Positions 53,051 through 64,000 of a DNA stretch of 64,000 nt are shown here, piece after piece. Below the pieces are notes generated by a model, which worked only from the letters and a program-made list of their open reading frames with translations, ran no database searches and had not been told where the DNA came from. Made by a program: the position numbers and the translations under genes. The stretch spans positions 820,286 through 884,285 of the forward strand of contig NC_079901.1 of NCBI RefSeq assembly GCF_024868665.1, in the 5' to 3' direction. Each line of letters starts with the position of its first letter. Positions within the stretch are counted from its first letter, which is position 1. This DNA is from Triplophysa rosa (Eukaryota > Chordata > Actinopteri > Cypriniformes > Nemacheilidae).

Positions 53051-55100
53051 TTAATGGGCGGGCCGCATAGAAGACTTGGAAGTAAACGCCCACTGCTCCG
53101 TAGCCATATAAATATCATTAAGAACTCGTGTTAGAGCTGTTTCTGTACTGTGCCAGGCTTTAAATCCCAACTGGAACTTCTCAAAAATATGATTGTCATT
53201 TAGAAAGTCTCGAAGCTGTAAAAATACTAATTTTTCCAGTACCTTGGAAATAAACAGCAAAACAGATATTGGGCGAAAATTTGATGAAGTAGAGCCATCA
53301 AGTGAGGGTTTTTTCAGTACCGGTGTAATTGAGGCCATTTTCAAACTTGAGGGTATAACTCCTTCATGCAGAGATTTATTAAATAACGACACCAACCCAG
53401 GGCCGACTATATCAAATAATTGCCTCAAGTGACTGTAGTGGATGTAAGATGTCATACAGACAGAAGGAGGGTTTAAGTTTAAACATTACTTCCTTCACGG
53501 TGTGTAGAGATACAGAATTAAAGTTGGGCTCTAAAGTTTGAGACTTTATTGCCAAAAGAATTGGCAAATTCCTCACAAAGAGCCCAAGACGGCATTGGAG
53601 AGAGTTAATGGGGGATTTAAAGCGGGGTTAATAACAGAAAAAAGAACTTTCGGGGAGCAGTGATGTTTCTATCAAATTAGTAAAATAGAAAGTATGAGAC
53701 CTGTAATTGATCTTTTTTCCATTTTCTTTCTGCTTTCCTGCATGACTGTCGGTGGGAGCGAATACTATGGTCGACCCATGGCTCTGATTTAGAGATACAT
53801 TTCGGTTTAAAAGATTTGAACGGAGCAGTAATATTTAATATATCTGTCCAGACCATGTTTAAAAGAGATGAATGAAGTTCCACATCGAGGTCAGGTAGTG
53901 AAGATTCTAGAGATAAAACAGGATTTATCAAAATGGGGTAGATATGCACGGGCTAGAATGGTATTTGAAACAGATACAGTAGAAAGCTGTGGAAGAGATA
54001 TCTTAAATAAAATTGGAAAATGATCAGAGATAGCAGAGTCAATAACTTCAGTCTCAGACACAGATAACCCATACAAGATTTGGTCCAATATGTGTCCATG
54101 AGTATGTGTGGGATGAGTAACCCATTGTACAAGGTTAAACGAGTCCATGATGTTTAAAAATTCAGAGGTTAGCCGCTTAAGAGGGGCAGCAAAGATGCTC
54201 ATTTAAATCACCTAAAACAAGAATGTGATCATTTTTAGTGATCAAAACCCCTACAAACTCCGAAAACTCTGCTATGAAATGTTTGGTTTCTTGAGGTGGT
54301 CGAAAAATCAGAGCTAATACTACAGGTTCGGGACAGTTCAGGAGTAAAACCAAAGCTTCAAAACTTTAAAAAGTGGTGGTAGATAGCAATCGACATCGAG
54401 GTCTAAGCGATTCTTTAACAACAGTGGCTAGCCCGCCGCCTCTGCCGGATGTTCTCGGGGCATTGTAGAAGTAATAGTCAGCTGGAATAAGTTCAGAGAA
54501 TGGAGTGAGATCTCCTACCTTCACCCAAGTCTCAGTGATAAACAGAAAGTCCAAATCATGATCCGTGATGAGCTCTTTAAGGATGAATGTCTTGTTTACC
54601 AGGGAGTGAACGTTTATCAGCACCATTTTTGGGGAGTGTAGAGTGATGTGTGACGCCGCTGCTTTTTCCAGAGAGCGAAGGTTAGCAACATTTGCTCCCA
54701 TATGGCGCAGTCGGACAATCATCCGTGGATGGAAGTTTTCCGCTTGAATCATAGAGGCAGAAGAGATGGGAGCAGAAGCAGGTAAGTCCATCGCGATGGG
54801 CCTAAGCCAACGCGACACCGGGGTGGGCCGAGGTAGTACCATGAAGCGGTCAAATACAGTAATCTGTGATCATGTCAGAGAGTTTGAGAACCAGTTCTAA
54901 TGAAGGTCTTTATTCTTGCGATCACACCCCCGCGTTTCCCACGTCTTCTCCGTCGCCTTCTTGGAAGAACTCCCAAAAGTAATCGCCTGAGGTGAACCGG
55001 GATGCCCCGTAAAAAAGTTAATTGGGTATGGGTAAAATGTCCAATTTTGCATCCTGAGCACCTACACAGAAACTGTGCATCTCCAAGAGCATCTGGCAAT
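53051..55100 (-). mobile_element. L2/CR1-type LINE, decayed
   Basis: Minus-strand fragments in shifting frames: endonuclease at 54660-54366 ('LINVHSLVNKTFILKELITD', 'FLFITETWVKVGDLTPF', 'GRGGGLATVV'), a post-endonuclease region at 54202-53677, and RT at 53455-53051 ('SLKMASITPVLKKPSLDGST', 'NFRPISVLLFISKVLEKLVF', 'FQLGFKAWHSTETALTRVLN'). The RT stops before the YADD motif where the copy is truncated at about 53050. It is a different subfamily from the intact L2, judging by the low similarity of the RT segment. Confidence 0.75.
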
Positions 55101-55430
55101 CATACGTGAACGATTCAACATGGTTGTTGGGCAGAAGGGCAATTAAAAACAGCCAGATAAAGAACAGAGCAGAGAGAGGCAGACGGCTCGCCACATACAC
55201 CATCGTGCCATCTTGCCCCCCCAAATGAGTTCACAAATGAGCACATCATAAAGACGACATTTAGCAGAAACGGCAGCTCTCTGTAATTCATAAGCTGCAA
55301 GTTATCAGGTGCCAGTTTTTTGAGAGCTGAATATGCAAATATATTCAACAAGTAATCCCTGCAGCTCCTGGTGACATATTGACATCTTGGGAAGCAAATT
55401 GATCTGTCTATGAAGTGAGGTCTTTGAAGG
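55101..55430. other. LINE 5' debris or unique sequence
   Basis: No recognisable coding sequence. It may still belong to the 5' part of the decayed LINE on its left. The 8-bp duplication of the next element begins at 55431. Confidence 0.35.
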
Positions 55431-55438
55431 GTGTAGGG

Positions 55439-56486
55439 CAGGGGTCTTCAACTACTTTTCTTTGAGGGCCAGATTCGAAAAGTATAAATAGGATGCGGGC
55501 CAGTTTTTTTTACCATATCCTCATTTCTTCTGTTATTCTGTATTTCTGTTATTTATTGTGTTTTGTTCCTTTTATACTGTTTTTGTTGCTGTTACTTGTA
55601 GACCATATATTAAAATTGCATCCAGTATGTGTGCTTTTTCATGATATTAAATTAAAAGGGATATTGTCTTTTTAATTGTATTTTATATTCCTTAATGTGT
55701 TGCTTTACCCAACAATTGCTACTAATTTACACCCACAGTCCTCCAGTACATCGAGATGTGGGTGGCATTGTTTTTTCAAGAAGATATTTCGAAGATATTT
55801 GGTTGAATTAATTAAAGTAAAATCAATAAAAGTAAAAAACGCAAAGACATTCAACACAAAAGTAATCCCTGCCCCTTGCGACATTAAATTAGCGTCTTAT
55901 AAAGCGAGTCAATTGATCTGTGCAAGAAACTGAACGCTATTATCACATCTTCGGGTGAATTCTGATCGCATTCATGTGCCCCACGCACTTATAGGGCAGA
56001 GCCTTTGTATAGTGCGAGTTCTGGGGAGATGAACAGCTGTTTCTCGTAAATATAGCCGTTATACATAATGAATGCAGTAATAAAAACAACACCGTTTCAA
56101 CCCCCTTATCTGAGACAACCGTTCACGTGGTGTACCCTTCCTACAGTTAGCCTACTTTCAAGGGCACAAAACGCGTTTTAGAACACGACCTATCGCGTGC
56201 GCAAACCGATTGCCTGTGGCTGTGCAATGCATTGCTGATTATAACGTTGTAACTAAGATTAAGTTTCTTGGACTGACCGATCAAATCGCTTTATAAGACG
56301 TAAAACATTATGAGCCGCGGGAATTACTTTCATATTGAATGTAGCAGCGTTTTGGACTTTTAAAGATGTGGCGTCTCAGGAGGACGTGCATTTTTTTAAA
56401 GCACTTATTTGAAATTTTAAGGCGGGCCAGGTAAAGATGATTGACGGGCCGCATTTGGCCCGCGGGCTGCCAGTTGACTAGCCCTG
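55439..56486. mobile_element. hAT-like element with perfect 8-bp TSD
   Basis: Left end 'caggggtcttcaacta' and right end 'tagttgactagccctg'-type inverted termini. The flanks are the identical octamer gtgtaggg (55431-55438 and 56487-56494). Subterminal 'ggcccgcgggc' and 'gggccag' blocks resemble Charlie-type hAT ends. 1048 bp, no transposase. Confidence 0.85.
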
Positions 56487-56925
56487 GTGTAGGGCATTAC
56501 TGTGTCATCTGTGTGTTTGGCACTCCCTACTTGAAGGGAATGACTGACCAAATAATGCTGCATTGTTGCCAATGATTGAAGTGGGGAAAAAGTATCTGGT
56601 CCTCTGACATATGCAAATTATTTCCACAATGAAAAACAGTATTTGGACATATTGCTGGTACAACATATTTATTTATTAAAGAAAGCATTTGTCAATAATG
56701 TTAAATACAAAATTGACCCCCCAAAAAATAATTGTTTCAATCATTTCATTACCTGTGATAATAGTTCTGCGGTCTATTGAATTCTTATAACTGTATCTGT
56801 TTTAGGCGTATCAAGTCGAACACACATTACATGTGACAAACCACCTAAGTTTTCATTTAAAACAGCAAAATTCACAAAAGTTAAGTAGTTTGCATCTCTG
56901 AAATCTTACCATTTATCTCATCTCA
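56487..56925. other. Non-coding stretch, nothing recognised
   Basis: AT-rich, no gene or repeat that I recognise other than the target duplication at its left edge. Confidence 0.4.
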
Positions 56926-56929
56926 TCTC

Positions 56930-57345
56930 AACTCAACTCAACTTTATTTATATAGCGCTTTTTACAATTTTCATTGTTACAAAGCAGCTGTACATGAGAC
57001 ATATTCACCATAAGCCAAATAATTAAAGTTGTACCTGTAAAAACAACCCAATCCATCCTCATCCAGTTTTTTATCGACTATGCATTCCATTATTCAATGG
57101 AACTGCTGTGTTTCATGAGGCTTTGAGGAAATGTAAAGTTGAGTATCATCAGCATAACAGTGAAAGCTAACTCCGTGTCGCTTTATTATATCTCCTAGAG
57201 GTAGCATGTATAATGCGAAGAGCAGAGGCCCTAAGACTGAGCCCTGTGGTACACCGTACTGGACTTGCGATTTGCGTGACACCTCATTGTTTATTGCTAC
57301 AAATTGAAAACGGTCGGATAAATAAGATTTAAACCATTTCAAAGC
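56930..57345 (-). mobile_element. L2 3' fragment (minus strand) up to assembly join
   Basis: On the minus strand 57360-57094 encodes '[20 protein letters not shown]', '[20 protein letters not shown]' and '[20 protein letters not shown]', almost the same as the intact L2. The 3' terminal 'aaagcgctatataaataaag' follows at 57000-56935. An internal deletion joins the RT to the tail (near 57060). Confidence 0.85.
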
Positions 57346-57405
57346 TATTCCTTTACACACTCATCTGAATCTACTATTGTGAATTTGGCTAAATTAAGTT
57401 GTATG

Positions 57406-57406
57406 N
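57406..57406. other. Assembly N (scaffold join)
   Basis: The only ambiguous base. The 150 bases to its right (57407-57559) repeat 57183-57336 almost base for base (L2 RT, minus strand), the pattern expected when two contig ends with the same sequence are placed side by side without being merged. Confidence 0.9.
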
Positions 57407-57559
57407 TTTATTATATCTCCTAGAGGTAGCATGTATAATGCGAAGAGCAGAGGCCCTAAGACTGAGCCCTGTGGTACACCGTACTGGACTTGCGATTTGC
57501 GTGACACCTCATTGTTTATTGCTACAAATTGAAAACGGTCGGATAAGTAAGATTTAAAC
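57407..57559 (-). repeat. Second copy of the L2 RT segment after the N
   Basis: Same orientation and sequence as 57183-57336, with one visible difference (ggataagtaa versus ggataaataa). Either a real local duplication or an unresolved contig overlap. Confidence 0.8.
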
Positions 57560-57639
57560 CTAAAACAAATTCAAACATAATGCAAACCACAATTTTAGCT
57601 AAATGAACTCCAATGGACTTTTTACAGGCAGACCGTGTA

Positions 57640-57900
57640 TTTGACCTCCTCTGTGTTCCCTCTGTGTGGGAACAATGATAATTAAGATAACAATGGCCGG
57701 GATGATGTACAGGTGAACAGGGTGATGAGGTGATGAGAAACAGTTGAGGGGAAAGAGAGTGACAGGGAAACACGAGGGCGGGGCGAGTGACGCAGACACT
57801 GGGCGCATGGTGAGCTGTCAAAACAAAGAGCACGTGCGCCCGACACAATAAACACAGACACAGTGACAGGAAGGAAGCACACTTGACCGGGATCACGACA
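57640..57900 (-). mobile_element. LTR-like fragment
   Basis: Read on the minus strand it begins 'tgtcgtgatcccggtc' and has the GC-rich 'cactcgccccgccctcg' then 'catcacctcatcaccctg' composition seen in the LTRs of the gypsy-like family, but with different sequence. The opposite end is not found. Tentative. Confidence 0.4.
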
Positions 57901-57904
57901 TAGT

Positions 57905-58842
57905 ATGTTCGAGATTCTTTGGAACTGCATGCCTGCAGCCCTTTTTCATGCAGCACTTATAATAAGGAGAAGGCTCCAGTTGGACCAAAGAGAGTTTGTA
58001 AGAACTGTTGTGGCAGCCATGAGGGAACTTTGCCCAAACCCACACTTAGCTGACTGTGGGAAAGTGGCAAGAAACATCTTTTCTAAACATTTCCTTTGGG
58101 GACTTTTCAGAGGAAGGTGAACAAATTGAAAAGGCTATAGTTAGTTTCAAAGACAGCTGAAAACCAGGGTGGAACATGTTAATAGAGAAAATGTAACACA
58201 CAGGATTCATCAACCCCAAAAAAGATATATATGTAGAAAATATGTGGTCAATAAGTTGTGTTAAGATTTTTTTACAGTTTTGATGGTGAGCCTCATATTT
58301 CAGGAGATACACTTCTAACTTCATCAAAGTGGATGATCAGCATTGAGGGGGAAGTGACACATTGCATTGATGAGGAGCTAGATTTTGCTGCAGCACTCTC
58401 TGTTCTTTTTGCTTGGTTTTGTGTTTTTAATATTGAGTACCAAGAGTCAGCCAGTGCCACACTAGAGCTCATTCAAAGGTAAGTGTTAAAAGAAACATTA
58501 TGCACAGTAATGATTTTAATTAAATAATTGCTTGTCCAGTACAAACAGGGAACCAATCATTTTCTATGCCTTTTTTGCCTGTGTGTACATCTTTTCTATT
58601 ATGTTTGTATTTGTTGTTGTTAGTGTTTCTCATGTGTTTGATTTGTTACTAACTGATAAAAATTGTATTTGATTTTCAGATTCTTTGTGAGGATTAATCC
58701 TGAGGGGACAAAATGTGCTGCAAAAGCTGGAACTAGCCACAAAACTGGGTCATCTGTTACAAGAAAGGTTCAAAACACGAATTCACATGTTCATACATTT
58801 TTGCAGCGGCTCACCGAATTTGAGTGGAAAACATGTCATTAA
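57905..58842 (+). pseudogene. Second SAMD3-like family gene, 3' part
   Basis: 57905-58120 encodes 'REFVRTVVAAMRELCPNPHL' and 'KVARNIFSKHF', matching the post-SAM block of the gene at 6533-9227 ('RREMIHIISGEI', 'DQIARNM'). Exon 58278-58478 (after 'tttacag', ending in a gtaag donor) encodes 'ALSVLFAWFCVFNIEYQESA' and 'TLELIQR'. Exon 58680-58842 continues in phase with 'FFVRINPEGTKCAAKAGTSH' and 'FLQRLTEFEW', then TAA. The last two exons are open and keep the family's splice position after the QR. The N-terminal SAM exon is absent and the first fragment is not joined in frame to the rest, so this copy is incomplete, but its tail has not decayed. Confidence 0.6.
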
Positions 58843-59204
58843 GTAAGTGCAAGCAATATTTATGAATACAATTATTGTAAATGCATAAAGAGGTAATTCC
58901 ATTTGTGCTGAGTTACTACAGGTTTGGAACAACATGCCAAACCAAATCTACAAAACAGTGGTATTGTTTTTGTTTTGCTTATTTTTTTATACTTTTTATT
59001 ATATGTAAAGAATGACCTTTTTATGTATTTTGTGTGTGTTTGTGTAGTAGCTGTATTTATATTTTTGGTTAAATTTATTGTTGCGACTACTATTTAATTT
59101 GCAAAGTTGCATTGATGATTGTTTGATGAATTGATCAGTCACTTGTAAGGCAGCTGGAAAAGTACTAAGAACTGAGTTTGTTTGTGATGCTAGGACACAA
59201 AACA
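58843..59204. other. Non-coding 3' flank of the SAMD3-like fragment
   Basis: AT-rich, no AATAAA close to the stop and no recognised repeat. It ends at the solo LTR. Confidence 0.4.
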
Positions 59205-59762
59205 TGTCATGGTTCTGCCTCTTCTTGTCATGTCTTTCTTGGTCTTGTGGCAGAACCATGGCACAGCCTCGTGTTTTGTGTGGAGAGAAACATATTATTG
59301 TCAGTCATGACATCATATGCATTCTCTCTGGTCTCGTCTTTGGCCCCGCCCCTCTCGTTTCGGTTTCCTTCAGTGTTTCATCCCCGAAACCTGTCCCTTG
59401 TTAATTATCCTTTGTTAGTCTCACTATATTATGCCCTTGTGTCGCTTGTCCTGTGCTTGTTCGTACTGCTTGTGTCACTGTTTGTACCATTGCTTGTTTC
59501 GTTCATTTGCTGAATGCTGCATATGACTCATGTCTTTGAAGACGTTGTGTCTTGTTCCTGTCTGTAAGTTATTCCAGTCTAGTCTAGTCTAGTGTAGTTT
59601 TAGTCCAGTGTTAGTTAGTCTACGTTCCTGTTTGCCTGTCATATTATTTCTCCTTGTTATTGTTGTTTTACCCCGCTGTGGGTCTTTGTTTTGTGTTTAA
59701 ATAAATCTTGTTTTTTGTTAACCGCTGCCTGCAATTGGGTTCTTCCCCTACCGATCCTGACA
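59205..59762 (+). mobile_element. Solo LTR of the gypsy-like family
   Basis: Starts TGTCATGGTTCTGCC, ends GATCCTGACA, 558 bp. Shares the 'tgtggagagaaacatattat' block, the 'ggccccgcccctct' block and the 'aaccgctgcctgcaattggg' 3' end with the other LTRs in the window. No internal region on either side, so it is the product of LTR-LTR recombination or a truncated copy. The flanks (aaca / aaat) show no clear duplication. Confidence 0.8.
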
Positions 59763-60133
59763 AAATAATACAACCCCATTTGTTGCTAGATCCTGAGGAA
59801 TGATATCCTGCCCTCCCATCAGGGGTTGTTGATGCCCAGGAACTGAACCCCCTCTTCTTATCACACCTCTGGACGTCACTTCCTGTTTGCTGAGAGCTCT
59901 TTCAAACTTATTCTTAATACATCGTTTATTCTTGTTATATCTTAAGACTTGTGTTTTAAATTATTATTCACCGAGGGTAAAACATATCCTTAAGTATATC
60001 CCATACCAAAAATCATCCTTAAACGCACCGATAATTTATTTTTATCGGATCACTCGCTATTAGCCTCAGGCTGTTAGCATTCCCAGCCTGCCTGCTCACT
60101 GCTTAACACACGGTTCTCATTATTACATCACTA
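59763..60133 (+). other. L2 5' UTR candidate
   Basis: No open frame. The part nearest to the ORF ('ctgttagcattcccagcctg') has the look of the 5' UTR of the second L2; the true start of that element is not marked. Confidence 0.4.
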
Positions 60134-61039
60134 ATGGCTAATGTTTCAGATGTGTTTGTACCTCTGAGTGCAGATGAGGAAACGATCGCACTTCAGTCGG
60201 AACTGGAGGCTGTGGAGAAGCAGATCCAGGATCTACTAGAGAAGCAGACACGGCTGCGAGAACGTAAAACGGCGCTAGAAACATCCAGAGCTGACGCTCG
60301 CAAATCCACGGTAAGTTTTCATCGCGATTTTAATACTCCTTCCACTTCTACTCCGCGTGTTTCTCTGCACAGAGCCCAGGCTTCGAGAACACGATCAGCC
60401 CAAATGAACTTCACTCCTGCACCGGCACACCCACGGCGAAAGGCGCGAGCCAGGACTGGAGCGATGACCCAACCGCCGCCACCGGTCTTCAAGATCCCGA
60501 CCAGGAACCGCTTTGCCGCCCTCTGCGAGACGGAATGCAACGCTGTGGTCATCAGAGACTCAATCGTCCGGAACGTACGTGCTTCCTCCACTAAAGGTAA
60601 GGTGCGCACTCATTGTTTTCCTGGCGCCCGTGTTCTTGATGTCTCTGCGCAGGTACCTGCGATCCTGAAGGACGATGCTAACGTCGGAGCTGTCGTGCTG
60701 CACGCGGGGGTGAATGACGTCAGGATGAGGCAGTCAGAGATCCTGAAGAGGGACTTCAGGAGTCTGATCGAGACGGTACGCAACGCATCGCCCACGGCGA
60801 GGATCATCGTATCAGGGCCGCTTCCTACCTACCGACGAGGGAATGAAAAGTTCAGTAGACTATTTGCTCTAAATAAATGGTTGATGTCATGGTGTATTGA
60901 ACAGAAGCTGCTCTTTGTTAATAATTTTGATCTGTTCTGGGAGCGACCTAGGCTCTTCCGCCCTGACGGCCTGCACCCCAGCAGCATCGGAGCGGTTCTT
61001 CTGTCTGACAACATCTCAAAGACGCTACGCACCGCTTGA
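60134..61039 (+). CDS. L2 ORF1 (second copy), SGNH-like with altered motif residues
   Basis: 301 codons. N-terminal Glu/Leu/Lys coiled coil (residues about 15-55, 'ELEAVEKQIQDLLEKQ'), a basic Pro/Arg linker, then the SGNH-type domain. Compared with the intact L2 ORF1, 'VIGDSIVRN' reads 'VIRDSIVRN' (Gly to Arg beside the nucleophile Ser) and 'GTNDVR' reads 'GVNDVR'; the 'DGLHPSS' Asp-x-x-His block is kept. It lacks the Cys-rich N-terminus of the other copy. The open frame suggests recent activity of the lineage, but the esterase may be impaired. It belongs to a different L2 subfamily. Confidence 0.8.
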   Translation: MANVSDVFVPLSADEETIALQSELEAVEKQIQDLLEKQTRLRERKTALETSRADARKSTVSFHRDFNTPSTSTPRVSLHRAQASRTRSAQMNFTPAPAHPRRKARARTGAMTQPPPPVFKIPTRNRFAALCETECNAVVIRDSIVRNVRASSTKGKVRTHCFPGARVLDVSAQVPAILKDDANVGAVVLHAGVNDVRMRQSEILKRDFRSLIETVRNASPTARIIVSGPLPTYRRGNEKFSRLFALNKWLMSWCIEQKLLFVNNFDLFWERPRLFRPDGLHPSSIGAVLLSDNISKTLRTA

Positions 61040-61193
61040 CTAAGTCTCCCAGCGGTAAGTCAAAACTTAAACCATAGTCTGTGTTCCTCCCACTCATCTG
61101 TTAAAAATGTTACTGCTTCCAAATGCATAGAGACTGTGTCTGTCCCCCGAATAATACTACAAAATAACAAAATCTCAGAGAAAAAATCTAATC

Positions 61194-64000
61194 GTGATTA
61201 AACCTGAGGACAATGTAATAAACGACCAAAACAAACTCATAAAGTTCGGCCTACTTAATATTAGATCACTAAATTCAAAAGCAGTTATTGTAAATGAAAT
61301 GATCACAGACAACAATTTTGATATGCTTTGCCTTACCGAAACCTGGCTTAAACCAAATGATTATTACGGTCTAAATGAGTGTACACCACCAAGCTACTGT
61401 TATATGCATGAGCCACGTGCGGTTGGTCGAGGTGGCGGTGTCGCAACAATTTTTAGAGACTTTCTTACTGTAACTCAGAGAACGGAGCATAAATTTAAAT
61501 CATTTGAAGTGCTTGCGTTGAACATAATTGTTCCAATTGACAGTAAAAAACCATTGCTTTCTTGTACGTTGGCTACAGTGTATAGACCCCCTGGTCCCTA
61601 CACTGATTTTCTGAAAGAGTTTGCGGACTTCCTATCGGACCTATTGGTTAACGTTGATAAAGTACTAATTGTCGGAGACTTTAATATCCACGTAGATAGT
61701 GCTAACGATGCATTAGCAGTGGCGTTTACAGAGCTATTACACTCTTTTGGAGTAACACAACACATCAATGGACCCACTCATCGATTTAATCATACACTAG
61801 ACTTGATTATATCTCACGGAGCCGATCTAACCAATATAGATATTATACCTCAAAGCGACGATGTCACTGATCACTATCTTATAACATGTACACTGCGCAC
61901 TGCAGAAATCAGCCGTTTAACTCGTTATCGACAGGGTAGAACAATTACCTCGACTACTAAAGATAGTTTCGCAAAGAGCTTGCCAGATCTGACTCCTTTA
62001 ATAACCATACCAATAAATATAGAATCGCTCGATGACATGACCAGCAAATTGGGCACTATTTTCTCTAATACATTAGAAGCTGTCGCACCTATGAAGTCAA
62101 AAAAGATTAATGAGAAAAACGCAGCACCATGGTACAATAGCACCACTCGCGCCCTTAAAAGAGAAACACGTAAACTGGAGCGCAAATGGAAACAAACCCA
62201 ATTAGAGGTCTTTAAAATTGCGTGGAAAGAGAGTGCAAACTGTTATAAAAAGGCACTAAAAGCAGCAAAGGCTGAGCACCTCCGTAACCTCATAGAAACT
62301 AACAAAAACAATCCAAGGTTTTTATTTAGTACAGTTGCTAAACTAACAAATAAACAGACTTCACCTGACCTGGGTATTCCGCCGCACCTTGGTAGCAATG
62401 ATTTCATGAATTTTTTTACAGAGAAAATCGAAAACATACGAGACAAAATAGTAAAAACTCAACCTCCAAGTCTGTCCTATAAATTAGTACCAACCATCGC
62501 CCCAAAAGAAAGGCTACAGTGTTTTTCACCTATAAAACAGGAAGATTTAATTAAACTTATTGCAACATCTAAACCTACAACTTGCTTATTAGACCCCATA
62601 CCAACTAAATTATTAAAAGAGTTATTACCCGTTGCAATTGAGCCCATTTATAACATTATCAACTCGTCAATTAATCTAGGCCATGTCCCAGGAGCCTTTA
62701 AACTGGCCGTCATTAAGCCTCTTATCAAGAAACCAAACTTAGACCCCAATGAACTAGGAAACTATAGACCGATTTCAAATCTCCCTTACCTGTCTAAAAT
62801 ACTAGAAAAAGTAGTGTCCACTCAGTTGTGCTCTTTCTTACAAAATAATGACATACACGAAAAATTCCAGTCAGGCTTTAGACCGCATCATAGTACTGAA
62901 ACTGCGCTCGTTAAAATTACAAACGACCTGCTTATAGCATCAGATAAAGGTAACATCTCACTCCTAGTCCTGCTCGACCTTAGTGCTGCGTTCGATACTG
63001 TAGACCATAAAATACTTCTAGATCGCTTACACAATTATACCGGTATTCAGGGACAGGCACTACAATGGTTCAGATCTTACTTATCAGACAGACATCAATT
63101 TGTCCATTTAAATGGGGAATCATCAAATCTAACGCAAGTAAATTATGGATTACCTCAGGGATCGGTTTTAGGACCCTTGCTATTCTCCATATACATGCTG
63201 CCCCTTGGAAACATTATTAGAAAACATGGAATTAGCTTCCACTGTTATGCAGATGATACTCAGCTATATATCTCATCAAGACCAGATGATTCCTTCCAAC
63301 TATCCAAATTGGCAGAGTGCATCGACGATATAAAGCATTGGATGACTTGTAATTTCCTTCTTTTAAATTCTAATAAAACAGAAATATTACTTATCGGACC
63401 AAAGACACGTGAGCAGAATATTTCGGATTATGACCTGCAAATTGAAGGCTGCACTGTTACTCCAACAAATACAGTTAAAGACCTTGGCGTTATATTAGAC
63501 AGCAACCTGTCATTTAAAAATCACATCTCAAATGTCACAAAAACAGCCTTCTTCCACCTTAGAAATGTTGCCAAATTGCGAAATATTTTATGTGTGGCTG
63601 ATGCAGAGAAGCTTATTCATGCATTTGTGACCTCAAGACTTGACTACTGTAATGCACTGCTTAGTGGTTGTCCTGCAACATCAATAAACAAACTACAGTT
63701 AGTTCAGAATGCAGCTGCCAGAGTTCTAACCAGGTCCAGAAAATACGATCACATAACCCCAATGTTATCAACCCTTCACTGGTTACCCATTAAGTATCGT
63801 ATTGACTTTAAAGTTCTTTTAATTACTTATAAAGCCTTAAACGGTTTAGCCCCTACCTACATAACAGAGCTTCTACCACACTACAACCCATCACGCTCTC
63901 TAAGATCTCAAAACTCCAGACTTTTGATAACACCTAGAATAACTAAATCCACCAAAGGGGGTAGAGCTTTCTCATACGTAGCACCTAAACTCTGGAATAG
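61194..64000 (+). CDS. L2 ORF2 (second copy), runs off the window
   Basis: I read one frame without a stop from at least 61194 to the last base (about 935 codons). It has endonuclease motifs '[14 protein letters not shown]', 'LTETWLKP', 'GRGGGVAT', 'VYRPPGPY', 'VGDFNIHVD' and 'DDVTDHYLI'. The RT follows with '[19 protein letters not shown]', '[13 protein letters not shown]', '[20 protein letters not shown]' and '[11 protein letters not shown]', then the C-terminal 'APKLWN' at the edge. The first in-frame ATG (61299) lies inside the endonuclease. The expected upstream start 'ETVSVPRI' is in another frame that stops at a TAA (61197-61199), so a one-base shift near 61190 probably broke the N-terminus, unless initiation is non-canonical. 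Confidence 0.85.
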   Translation, partial: MIKPEDNVINDQNKLIKFGLLNIRSLNSKAVIVNEMITDNNFDMLCLTETWLKPNDYYGLNECTPPSYCYMHEPRAVGRGGGVATIFRDFLTVTQRTEHKFKSFEVLALNIIVPIDSKKPLLSCTLATVYRPPGPYTDFLKEFADFLSDLLVNVDKVLIVGDFNIHVDSANDALAVAFTELLHSFGVTQHINGPTHRFNHTLDLIISHGADLTNIDIIPQSDDVTDHYLITCTLRTAEISRLTRYRQGRTITSTTKDSFAKSLPDLTPLITIPINIESLDDMTSKLGTIFSNTLEAVAPMKSKKINEKNAAPWYNSTTRALKRETRKLERKWKQTQLEVFKIAWKESANCYKKALKAAKAEHLRNLIETNKNNPRFLFSTVAKLTNKQTSPDLGIPPHLGSNDFMNFFTEKIENIRDKIVKTQPPSLSYKLVPTIAPKERLQCFSPIKQEDLIKLIATSKPTTCLLDPIPTKLLKELLPVAIEPIYNIINSSINLGHVPGAFKLAVIKPLIKKPNLDPNELGNYRPISNLPYLSKILEKVVSTQLCSFLQNNDIHEKFQSGFRPHHSTETALVKITNDLLIASDKGNISLLVLLDLSAAFDTVDHKILLDRLHNYTGIQGQALQWFRSYLSDRHQFVHLNGESSNLTQVNYGLPQGSVLGPLLFSIYMLPLGNIIRKHGISFHCYADDTQLYISSRPDDSFQLSKLAECIDDIKHWMTCNFLLLNSNKTEILLIGPKTREQNISDYDLQIEGCTVTPTNTVKDLGVILDSNLSFKNHISNVTKTAFFHLRNVAKLRNILCVADAEKLIHAFVTSRLDYCNALLSGCPATSINKLQLVQNAAARVLTRSRKYDHITPMLSTLHWLPIKYRIDFKVLLITYKALNGLAPTYITELLPHYNPSRSLRSQNSRLLITPRITKSTKGGRAFSYVAPKLWN

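Overview
This window looks like nuclear DNA of a teleost fish, most likely a cyprinid. Coding regions are interrupted by GT-AG introns, there are single-coding-exon arylamine N-acetyltransferase genes, and most of the sequence is a dense mix of DIRS, Ty3/gypsy-type LTR, L2, L1, Tc1, hAT-like and TTAA-type elements typical of cyprinid genomes. There are no bacterial operons, rRNA genes, functional tRNA genes or CRISPR arrays. A single N at 57406 marks an assembly join.

Left block (about 1-18 kb, all plus strand): three related-looking genes in a row. (i) A broken gene with four C2H2-like fingers and a transposase-like (possibly tnp2/CACTA-related) body, 1002-2448, whose last exon reappears at 6192-6489. 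(ii) A SAM-domain gene of the fish 'SAMD3-like' type, 6533-9227, carrying a stop and frameshifts. (iii) A nine-exon chain, 15795-17684, that reads in phase from a Ulp1/SENP-like cysteine-protease core into an F-box and a Cys-rich tail. A DIRS/gypsy chimera (2449-6175) sits inside gene (i) and a DIRS element (10311-15026) sits just upstream of gene (iii). A second, diverged SAMD3-like gene tail lies at 57905-58842.

Middle block (about 18-45 kb): two nearly identical NAT genes (28892-29764 and 43124-43996), both with the Cys68-His107-Asp122 triad. The 5' region of the first copy was split by a hAT-like element (21689-28840, 8-bp target duplication), which itself carries a 5.7-kb DIRS element. 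The second copy preserves the empty site. Between the NAT genes lie an intact Tc1-type transposon (31417-33010), a DIRS remnant, an L1 copy interrupted by L2-type pieces, a 160-bp-arm foldback, and a gag-only gypsy-like LTR element (40394-42849).

Right block (45-64 kb): a hAT-like TIR element (45264-50368) houses an L2 LINE with two intact ORFs. It is followed by a decayed UDP-glucuronosyltransferase pseudogene (minus strand), L2 fragments, a hAT-like element with a perfect 8-bp duplication (55439-56486), a solo LTR (59205-59762), and a second L2 running off the window end. The only host genes that look intact are the two NAT genes and the partial Ulp1/F-box gene. The rest records successive insertions whose order can be read from nesting and empty sites.
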